The notes under the pieces are model-generated. The model ran no database searches, was not told the origin of the DNA, and saw nothing but the letters and a program-made list of their open reading frames with translations. From assembly GCF_001574435.1 (NCBI RefSeq), contig NZ_LOCN01000004.1:157672-221671 (forward strand): a DNA stretch of 64,000 nt. The letters run 5' to 3'. Origin of the DNA: Moritella sp. JT01 (GTDB taxonomy: Bacteria; Pseudomonadota; Gammaproteobacteria; Enterobacterales; Moritellaceae). A program made the position numbers and the translations under genes. Below, one piece after another: positions 57,973 through 64,000 of this stretch (positions are counted from its first letter, which is position 1; each line of letters begins with the position of its first letter).

Positions 57973-57992
57973 TCCAACCCGTTTACTAAAAT

Positions 57993-58046
57993 AATAAAAG
58001 CAACGCCTGATTCGTTATATAATGAATCAGGCGTTGCTTTTATTAT
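57993..58046 (+). terminator. Terminator of crp
   Basis: A 21-bp perfect stem (57993-58013 with 58024-58044, core GCAACGCCTGATTC) and 10-nt loop, T-rich 3' arm. Confidence 0.9.
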
Positions 58047-58133
58047 ATGTGATTTATTCAATCGTTTACTTAACACTGACGTATCATTACGCTGCTCACC
58101 TTCATGTTGCAATTCAGCATAAAAATCATCAAC

Positions 58134-58343
58134 TCACTTCGCAATCAGTACCAAAGAACCATTATGCTCTGCTTCTTCAAAGTAAATAGCGAAAAACGCG
58201 TTTTCAGCTCCCGCGGACCACCAGAAACAGTGTATCTGAGAACTGAGCACGCTGTTTTCCTTCATAGCTAACAACAGCCCTGTATCGTCATAGACAACGC
58301 TACGTACATCATTACCAATACCCATCAGCATTAAGCGCTGCAA
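58134..58343 (-). CDS. Possible small hypothetical protein (doubtful)
   Basis: Open frame of 69 codons beginning with TTG at 58343 and without a visible SD; the frame is open for a few codons above it until a TAG. Reads like a real protein (SVVYDDTGLLLAMKENS, IHCFWWSAGAENAFFAIYF), but I recognise no family. Could be a leftover 3' part of a longer gene between argD and crp. Confidence 0.3.
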   Translation of the reverse strand: MQRLMLMGIGNDVRSVVYDDTGLLLAMKENSVLSSQIHCFWWSAGAENAFFAIYFEEAEHNGSLVLIAK

Positions 58344-58383
58344 GGTATCATGCAGGGGCTATTTGACCCGTATATTGGTATCG

Positions 58384-59604
58384 TTAAGCGGACAACCACT
58401 TTTCGATAGCAAGACTAAGCTTTTTCATACCGGCATGAATATCTTCTTCTGGAATATTCAGAGCGGGTGTAAAACGTAAAACATTCGCGCCAGCGACCAA
58501 TAGTAATAACCCTTCTTGAGCCGCTTGCCTCATAATCGCGATTGCCTGACCTTGATATTGCTCAGTTAATTCTGCACCCAATAACAAGCCTTCACCACGA
58601 ATGTCAGAAAAAATAGCATATTGATTATTTATCTCGGTTAATGCGTCTTGGAAAATCGTAGACTTTGCTTTAACTTGCGCTAAAAACACCTCATCATTAA
58701 CCGTATCAACAACAACCTCGGCAACACTACAAGCAAGCGGGTTACCCCCATAAGTACTGCCATGCGTACCCACAGTAAAACTATCAGCAATAGTTGCTGT
58801 TGTTAACATTGCCGCAATAGGGAAACCGGCACCGAGGCCTTTTGCTGATGTTAAAATATCAGGTTTGATATCGGTATGTTGATAAGCATAAAAAGACCCT
58901 GTACGACCAACACCTGTTTGTACTTCATCAAATATCAGCAGCGCATTATATTTATCACAAAGCGCACGCACACCAATCAAAAACTGTTGATTAGACGCAT
59001 GTATGCCCCCTTCACCTTGTAAAGGTTCTACTATTACTGCACAGGTTTTGTCGCTAATTAATGCTTCGAATGCATTAAGATCATTGAAGTCAACATGCTC
59101 TATAGCACCAGGCTTAGGACCAAATCCGTCCGAGTAAGTCGATTGCCCCCCCACAGTGACAGTAAAAAAAGTTCTGCCGTGGAATCCCTGATTAAAGGCG
59201 ATGATCTGATCTTTGCCTTCACCAAATTTATCATGTGCATAACGACGCGCTAACTTTAACGCCGCTTCATTTGCTTCCGCACCGGAGTTAGCAAAGAATA
59301 CTTTATCCGCAAACGTCGCATTTGTCAGTTTTTTGGCTAGCCTTAATGCTGGCTCATTAGTGAGTAAATTACTCACATGCCATAATTTCTGGCTTTGTGC
59401 TTGCAGCGTTTTAACTAAAGGGGGATAGCAATGGCCTAAACAGCTAACGGCAATGCCGGCAGCAAAATCAATGTATTCATTATCATTTTGGTCCCAAACA
59501 CGTGACCCTTGACCTCGAACTGGGATCATAGCTGCCGGGGCATAGTTCGGAACCATTACATTATCAAAATCTACCCGAGTAACATTCATTACATTATTGC
59601 TCAT
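58384..59604 (-). CDS. argD: Acetylornithine/succinylornithine aminotransferase
   Basis: PLP class-III aminotransferase of arginine synthesis (N-acetylglutamate semialdehyde to N-acetylornithine), often also N-succinyl-diaminopimelate. 406 residues: [47 protein letters not shown] lysine in [20 protein letters not shown] precedes ATG 59604. pabA-argD-crp order as in E. coli. Confidence 0.95.
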   Translation of the reverse strand: MSNNVMNVTRVDFDNVMVPNYAPAAMIPVRGQGSRVWDQNDNEYIDFAAGIAVSCLGHCYPPLVKTLQAQSQKLWHVSNLLTNEPALRLAKKLTNATFADKVFFANSGAEANEAALKLARRYAHDKFGEGKDQIIAFNQGFHGRTFFTVTVGGQSTYSDGFGPKPGAIEHVDFNDLNAFEALISDKTCAVIVEPLQGEGGIHASNQQFLIGVRALCDKYNALLIFDEVQTGVGRTGSFYAYQHTDIKPDILTSAKGLGAGFPIAAMLTTATIADSFTVGTHGSTYGGNPLACSVAEVVVDTVNDEVFLAQVKAKSTIFQDALTEINNQYAIFSDIRGEGLLLGAELTEQYQGQAIAIMRQAAQEGLLLLVAGANVLRFTPALNIPEEDIHAGMKKLSLAIEKWLSA

Positions 59605-59752
59605 ATCCCTTTCCTCTCAGTGAACGTCTATGTCTAAATCCTTTAGCTGCATCAATAGATGCATACATATTCAATAATTATAAATAATTAATCAAACGTC
59701 AAGTTTAATATGTAATAACACTGCAGAAATTTTATTAATTCTTGAGCTAAGG

Positions 59753-60352
59753 TTAATCTCTTGAAATAAGCTGGTTTTTGAGAAGGAAATTATTTAATAA
59801 CTCTTTGCCTTGCTCGGTTAAAATACTTTCTGGATGAAACTGCACACCTTCTAATGCGAAGTATTTATGCTTAAATGCCATAATCTCATCAAATTCACCT
59901 TTATCATCTTCAGTCCATGCAGTGATCTCAAATTCGTCACTCAACGTCAAGGTCTCAACAATCAAAGAATGATAACGCGTAACTGTTAAAGGGTTATTTA
60001 ACCCCGCAAAAACGCCTTTACCTTTATGCTGTATTTTCGATGTTTTACCATGCATCACTTTTTTAGCTTTGATGACATTTGCGCCAAATACTTGGGCAAT
60101 AGATTGATGACCAAGGCAAACACCTAAAATTGGTATTTTCCCCGCAAACTGTTCGATAACAGATAATGAAATACCAGCATCGTTGGGTGTACACGGTCCT
60201 GGAGAAATAACCAAATAATCAGGAGACAGGATAGATATTTGCTCCAGTGAAATTTCGTCATTACGCTTAACGACAACTTCTTGCCCAAGTTCTGAGAAGT
60301 ATTGAAATAAATTAAACGTAAAACTATCGTAGTTATCGATAATAAGTAACAT
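59753..60352 (-). CDS. pabA: Aminodeoxychorismate/anthranilate synthase component II
   Basis: Glutamine amidotransferase of folate synthesis (gives ammonia to PabB), 199 residues. Class-I triad: Cys79 (LGVCLGHQS), His and Glu in VQFHPESIL. Oxyanion [12 protein letters not shown]. By neighbourhood with argD it is pabA; may also serve TrpE if trpG is absent, which cannot be seen here. Confidence 0.93.
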   Translation of the reverse strand: MLLIIDNYDSFTFNLFQYFSELGQEVVVKRNDEISLEQISILSPDYLVISPGPCTPNDAGISLSVIEQFAGKIPILGVCLGHQSIAQVFGANVIKAKKVMHGKTSKIQHKGKGVFAGLNNPLTVTRYHSLIVETLTLSDEFEITAWTEDDKGEFDEIMAFKHKYFALEGVQFHPESILTEQGKELLNNFLLKNQLISRD

Positions 60353-60475
60353 GCGGAATTAAAATTCTAATGAGGAAACTGAGTGAATAATATCATAGGT
60401 AGAAATTGGATTCTAATAATGTGCCTTCGAATAAATCGACACGACTGAGTCATCTTTATATTTAAAGACACAAAG

Positions 60476-60503
60476 AAAAAGCTCAGCAGTTGCTGAGCTT
60501 TTA
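60476..60503 (-). terminator. Terminator of glnK-amtB
   Basis: AAAAGCTCAGCA / TGCTGAGCTTTT, 12 bp, 2-nt gap at the tip; T-run on the - strand (TTTTTCTTT). Confidence 0.85.
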
Positions 60504-60530
60504 TTATTTATAACCTGCTATTAACTCAAT

Positions 60531-61763
60531 TTATTTAACTGATACAAACTCAGGGTAAGCATCGATACCACAGTCAGCCATATCCATACCTGTAATTTCT
60601 TCTTCTTCAGTAACACGAATACCCATTGTAGCTTTCAGTACTGCCCACACTAAGATACTTGCTCCGAATACCCAAGCGAAGATAATCGCTGCACCGTATA
60701 TTTGAGCACTGAATGTTGCATCTGAATTACTAAATGGAACAACCATTAAGCCAAACAGACCACAAACACCATGTACAGAGATAGCACCAACTGGATCATC
60801 AATCTTCACTTTATCTAATGCTACGATACTAAATACGACTAACGCACCACCTAAAGCACCTAATAATGTTGCAAATGCTGGAGCAGGACTCAGAGGGTCA
60901 GCCGTGATAGTAACCAAACCAGCTAATGCACCATTAAGAATCATTGTTAAATCAGCTTTGCCCCACATTATTTTAGTGATAAGCAATGCAGCTACAGCAC
61001 CGGCAGCAGCAGCCGCGTTCGTGTTCAAAAAGATTTGACCAACAGCCGTTGCATTTTCAACATCTGAAAGTAATAATTGTGAGCCGCCATTAAAACCAAA
61101 CCAACCCATCCACAAGATAAATGCACCTAATGTTGCTAATGGCATATTTGAACCAGGAATTGGGTGCACTTCGCCATTTTTACCATACTTACCTTTACGG
61201 GCACCAAGTAATAAAACACCAGCAAGTGCAGCAGAGGCACCAGCCATATGTACAATACCTGAACCAGCAAAATCAGAGAAACCAGCTTCAGCTAAGAAAC
61301 CACCACCCCAAGTCCAGTAACCTTCAATCGGGTAAATAACACCAGTCAAAACAACGGTGAAGGCGAGGAAAGCCCATAGTTTCATACGTTCAGCAACCGC
61401 ACCAGATACGATCGACATTGCTGTCGCAACAAATACAACTTGGAAGAAGAAGTCTGATTCTAGTGAGTGATCGGCACCCTCAGATTGTGAGCCAATTAAA
61501 GAACCAAATGATGGGATAATACCGCCTTCAACATTACCAACATACATGATGTTATAACCGACTAATAAAAACATGATACATGCGATAGAATAAAGCACGA
61601 TGTTCTTTGTCAGAATTTCAGTTGTATTCTTAGATCTTACGAGACCAGCTTCGAGCATGGCAAAACCTGCCGCCATCCACATCACAAGTACACCAGACAT
61701 TAAAAAGTAAAAAGTATCGAGTGCAAAACGCAGCTCAGTAACTGTAGTTGTTAACTCTTGCAT
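60531..61763 (-). CDS. amtB: Ammonium transporter
   Basis: 410 residues, 11 helices. AmtB features: FFFQVVFVATAMSIVSGAVAERM, GGFLAEAGFSDFAGSGIVHMAGASAALAG with the first pore histidine, and SVHGVCGLFG with the second. The C-terminal tail (ITGMDMADCGIDAYPEF) has the GlnK-interacting pattern. 12 nt after glnK. Ammonium uptake under nitrogen limitation. Confidence 0.96.
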   Translation of the reverse strand: MQELTTTVTELRFALDTFYFLMSGVLVMWMAAGFAMLEAGLVRSKNTTEILTKNIVLYSIACIMFLLVGYNIMYVGNVEGGIIPSFGSLIGSQSEGADHSLESDFFFQVVFVATAMSIVSGAVAERMKLWAFLAFTVVLTGVIYPIEGYWTWGGGFLAEAGFSDFAGSGIVHMAGASAALAGVLLLGARKGKYGKNGEVHPIPGSNMPLATLGAFILWMGWFGFNGGSQLLLSDVENATAVGQIFLNTNAAAAAGAVAALLITKIMWGKADLTMILNGALAGLVTITADPLSPAPAFATLLGALGGALVVFSIVALDKVKIDDPVGAISVHGVCGLFGLMVVPFSNSDATFSAQIYGAAIIFAWVFGASILVWAVLKATMGIRVTEEEEITGMDMADCGIDAYPEFVSVK

Positions 61764-61775
61764 AATTTATTTCCT

Positions 61776-62114
61776 TTAAATTGCTTCTGAGTCCATTTCG
61801 CCCGTACGGATACGCACAACTTGTGTTAAATCGTAAACAAAAATCTTACCATCACCAATTTTTCCCGTATAAGCAGCACTATTAATAGCTTCAATTATGC
61901 GATCAACATTTTCACTCTGTGTGGCGATTTCTAACTTAACTTTAGGTAAGAAATCAACTTGATATTCTGCACCACGATACAATTCGGTATGACCTTTTTG
62001 ACGACCAAAGCCTTTCACTTCAGTCACTGTTAATCCTTCAACACCGATATCTGCTACTGCTTCACGAACATCATCGAGTTTAAATGGTTTAATGATTGCG
62101 CTTATTAGCTTCAT
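61776..62114 (-). CDS. glnK: Nitrogen regulatory protein P-II (GlnK)
   Basis: 112 residues, T-loop Tyr51 for uridylylation (YRGAEYQVDFLPK), C-terminal RIRTGEMDSEAI. Senses 2-oxoglutarate/ATP and blocks AmtB when nitrogen is plentiful. Called GlnK rather than GlnB by its operon with amtB and the NtrC/sigma-54 control region. Confidence 0.95.
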   Translation of the reverse strand: MKLISAIIKPFKLDDVREAVADIGVEGLTVTEVKGFGRQKGHTELYRGAEYQVDFLPKVKLEIATQSENVDRIIEAINSAAYTGKIGDGKIFVYDLTQVVRIRTGEMDSEAI

Positions 62115-62164
62115 AAAGAGCTCCTTGCCTGAGTATATTGAGTATCTATATACTTAAACTTAAT

Positions 62165-62179
62165 TCAACGTCCGTGCCA
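62165..62179 (-). promoter_or_regulatory. Sigma-54 promoter of glnK-amtB
   Basis: On the - strand TGGCACGGACGTTGA: perfect -24 box (TGGCACG) at the right spacing to a -12 box that reads TTGA instead of TTGC. About 50 bp before glnK. Confidence 0.8.
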
Positions 62180-62241
62180 ATAATTAAAACAGAGTAAATT
62201 CAACAGCTTAATCTAAAGCATCCACATTCATACAGCTATAT

Positions 62242-62258
62242 AGCACTAATCTGGTGCA
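62242..62258. promoter_or_regulatory. NtrC binding site 1 (glnK)
   Basis: AGCACTAATCTGGTGCA, close to the NtrC consensus TGCACTA-N3-TGGTGCA, about 63 bp upstream of the -24 box. Confidence 0.8.
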
Positions 62259-62271
62259 ACAGAGAAGTTAT

Positions 62272-62286
62272 TAACCCCAATCCAGT
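62272..62286. promoter_or_regulatory. NtrC binding site 2 (glnK), weaker
   Basis: ACCCCAATCCAGTGC, 8 of 12 defined bases of the NtrC consensus, about 30 bp beyond site 1, the usual spacing of tandem NtrC sites. Confidence 0.5.
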
Positions 62287-62625
62287 GCAATTGTTACTTA
62301 AATGTTAACGCACATAAAATGTGAGATCGTAATCCCATTTTTAATAACTTCTTATATCTTAAAATTACATAAGAGATTAACTCATTTTAATTGTTAATAA
62401 TTACTACTAATTAGACTCCTTTAAGTCTAAATAACTAAATTTGATAATAATCCATTTAAAATAAATTAAATCGTTTCAATAAAAGCAACAATAAAGGGTG
62501 ACACAACGTTTTGTACCACAATTAAATTGGTACTTCTTATAATCAGTTATAATGATAATGTGCTTCCAACCCGAGTAGCCAAGATGGATCTGTTACTTTA
62601 AATCTCAACTCATGGAAGAAATACG
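62287..62625. other. Non-coding gap glnK-PKD lipoprotein
   Basis: AT-rich, carries the promoter of the PKD lipoprotein gene. No definable feature beyond the NtrC sites at its left edge. Confidence 0.45.
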
Positions 62626-63747
62626 ATGAAGAAATTACTACTGGTAGCACTATTATCAACGCTTACTGCTTGCGGTTCTGAGGATATCTTTGATAATGAC
62701 GATAAGGATGACGAATTAAAAACAATATCATCCGTGAGTTTTTCAGCTACACCTAGTGATATAAACTCACCCATTTATAATTTCAGTTCCGTTTATACCG
62801 TAAATAATGTTGATAAATCCACTGGCGACGTGACTTTTAACTGGTCAGTAAGCTTAGAAGGTGAAGGACAAGTAACCTCATTATACCCAGAACAAGCACC
62901 TCAATATGAGTTTAAAGAAGCTGCCACCTACAAGGTAAAGTTAACTGTAGAGGGTCATACTGGAGAAGCTTTAGCTCAGTTTTCAAAAAATTTAACAATC
63001 AGTGTAGAAGATATAGCGACACAACCCCTATCACCACGTGCAGTAATAGACATCACAGATAGAACAACAACTATATATACGTTTAATAGCGAATCGTCGA
63101 GCTATAGTGAAGGTTCTTTATCGCAAATTGATTGGGTGATTGAAGGTCAAGAGTTGTCAGGGCCTCAAGTCACTCATAATTTCAGTGAAACAGGGCCACA
63201 TACTGTTCATTTAAAAGTAACCGCAGAAGATAACACCCAAGCAACAACTGCAATGACTATTAATGTGGTTAATGAAATAACAACACCTACGGCTAAATTT
63301 GACTATGCAAAAAATAAGTTAATTGTAAGCTTCGATGCGAGTAAAAGCTCAAACCAAAGCAGCAAGATCATATCTTATCAGTGGGATTTCGGAAATGGTG
63401 AATCGGCAACGGGGATTACCGCGTCCGCAACCTACCCATCAGAAGGCCCTTACAGCGTGGTATTAACAGTGGTGAGTAAAGAAGGTGTAACAAATACAGA
63501 AACAGATACAATTGATGTTTATGAAGAAGCCTCTTACGTGACTTGTGATGTATTAACCAGCTCTAGCTTAATATTTAAGAGTGCAGATGAAGGTCAGTGC
63601 TTTAGTACTTCACCAATTACAAGCCGTGCAACGGCAGAGGCTTGGTGTAGCACGAGAGTTCAACAATACGTCGATGATTTATCATTTATTCGCATAACCC
63701 CAACATTAACTTGGCAGGTGAGACAACAAGGTAATAATGAGTGCTAA
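62626..63747 (+). CDS. PKD-domain lipoprotein
   Basis: 373 residues. Lipobox LTAC (Cys16) followed by an acidic stretch (DNDDKDDE), then three Ig/PKD-like modules (about 35-130, 135-215, 220-300; the third is clear with YQWDFGNGESATG). The C-terminal part (301-373) has four cysteines and no recognised domain. Surface-anchored, possibly adhesive or polysaccharide-associated by analogy with PKD proteins; function not known. GGAAGA before ATG 62626. Confidence 0.8.
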   Translation: MKKLLLVALLSTLTACGSEDIFDNDDKDDELKTISSVSFSATPSDINSPIYNFSSVYTVNNVDKSTGDVTFNWSVSLEGEGQVTSLYPEQAPQYEFKEAATYKVKLTVEGHTGEALAQFSKNLTISVEDIATQPLSPRAVIDITDRTTTIYTFNSESSSYSEGSLSQIDWVIEGQELSGPQVTHNFSETGPHTVHLKVTAEDNTQATTAMTINVVNEITTPTAKFDYAKNKLIVSFDASKSSNQSSKIISYQWDFGNGESATGITASATYPSEGPYSVVLTVVSKEGVTNTETDTIDVYEEASYVTCDVLTSSSLIFKSADEGQCFSTSPITSRATAEAWCSTRVQQYVDDLSFIRITPTLTWQVRQQGNNEC

Positions 63748-63793
63748 GTTAGCAAGCCGTCCCGACGTAAAATTAAATGTTTGGTGTTTATCT

Positions 63794-63830
63794 GAAAGCT
63801 TGAATCAATGATTCAGGCTTTCATTGTTTG
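63794..63830 (+). terminator. Terminator of PKD lipoprotein gene
   Basis: GAAAGCTTGAATCA / TGATTCAGGCTTTC (14 bp with one G-U) and a T-rich tail (ATTGTTTGTT). It overlaps the first copy of the direct repeat. Confidence 0.7.
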
Positions 63831-63865
63831 TTGGCAAAGAGAAAGCGAACGGCTTTCTATAAACC
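63810..63865. repeat. Direct repeat, copy 1
   Basis: A 56-bp unit from GATTCAGGCTTTC to GGCTTTCTATAAACC. About 90% identical to the unit at 63946-64000. Confidence 0.75.
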
Positions 63866-63945
63866 ATAACCCGCACAATCTGCTCGGTACTTTATCACTG
63901 AATTTCAGGCACAAAAAAAGCCTCTATTTCTAATAAAAAGTTTTC

Positions 63946-64000
63946 GATTCAGGCTTTCGTTGTTGTTGGCAAAGAGAGAGTGAACGGCTTTCTATAAACC
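63946..64000. repeat. Direct repeat, copy 2 (may continue beyond window)
   Basis: Second 55-bp unit, 136 bp further on in the same orientation, preceded by an AAAGCCT...AGGCTTT inverted pair. The identity runs to the last base of the window, so the repeat may be longer. Confidence 0.75.

Overview
The window is chromosomal DNA of a psychrophilic or marine gammaproteobacterium, most likely Moritella (M. marina or a close relative). Three things point there. Housekeeping synteny is gammaproteobacterial (rpsU-dnaG-rpoD, prmA/dusB-fis, aroQ-accB-accC, pabA-argD-crp, yhdT-panF, glnK-amtB). The proteins are close to Vibrio/Shewanella/E. coli orthologues. The GH18 chitinase has the four-domain layout and the Glu153 position I recall for Moritella marina MmChi60. 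No phage, integrase, IS or CRISPR is visible.

Layout. 1-4.1 kb: the end of a HAD phosphatase, an MFS transporter and acs. 4.5-6.9 kb: aroQ-accB-accC. 7.3-8.9 kb: secreted chitinase. 9.0-17.9 kb: a complete 2-aminoethylphosphonate (AEP) module. It has a leftward catabolic operon (phnW, a 34-codon ORF, phnX, then an FAD oxidoreductase behind a terminator) and rightward uptake and regulator genes (phnS, phnT, fused permease, phnR). Three copies of a TGG-N6-CCA palindrome lie in front of phnW, phnS and phnT and are good candidates for PhnR operators. 18-24.4 kb: mscS, a YbaK-type deacylase and a TolC-HlyD-ABC2-ABC2 efflux operon with no ATPase gene of its own. 24.7-37 kb: prmA, dusB-fis, a four-lipoprotein LpoB cluster, tsaD, the rpsU-dnaG-rpoD macromolecular-synthesis operon and tRNA-Ile2(CAU).

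37-43.5 kb is an AT-rich accessory stretch: a membrane protein overlapping a DUF3857/transglutaminase protein on +, and a KAS-III-like synthase with a ferritin-like diiron protein on -. It is flanked by inverted copies of a non-coding repeat. 43.5-52.7 kb: a PNPOx-fold protein, then a phosphonate-type ABC importer (phnD-phnC-phnE-phnE) without C-P lyase, a periplasmic glycerophosphodiesterase, and a DctB/DctD-like sensor kinase and NtrC-type regulator. The importer and the phosphodiesterase each have a sigma-54-like -24/-12 element. Each also has a shared TGGGTCAT-N2-STGTC motif about 60 bp upstream of it. The sequence therefore predicts one self-contained regulon for organophosphate scavenging, which I consider the most interesting system here.

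53-64 kb: an RluA-type pseudouridine synthase, panF-yhdT, a cache-only membrane protein, an OsmC protein, crp, argD, pabA, glnK-amtB with a clear NtrC/sigma-54 control region, a PKD-domain lipoprotein, and a direct repeat reaching the window end.
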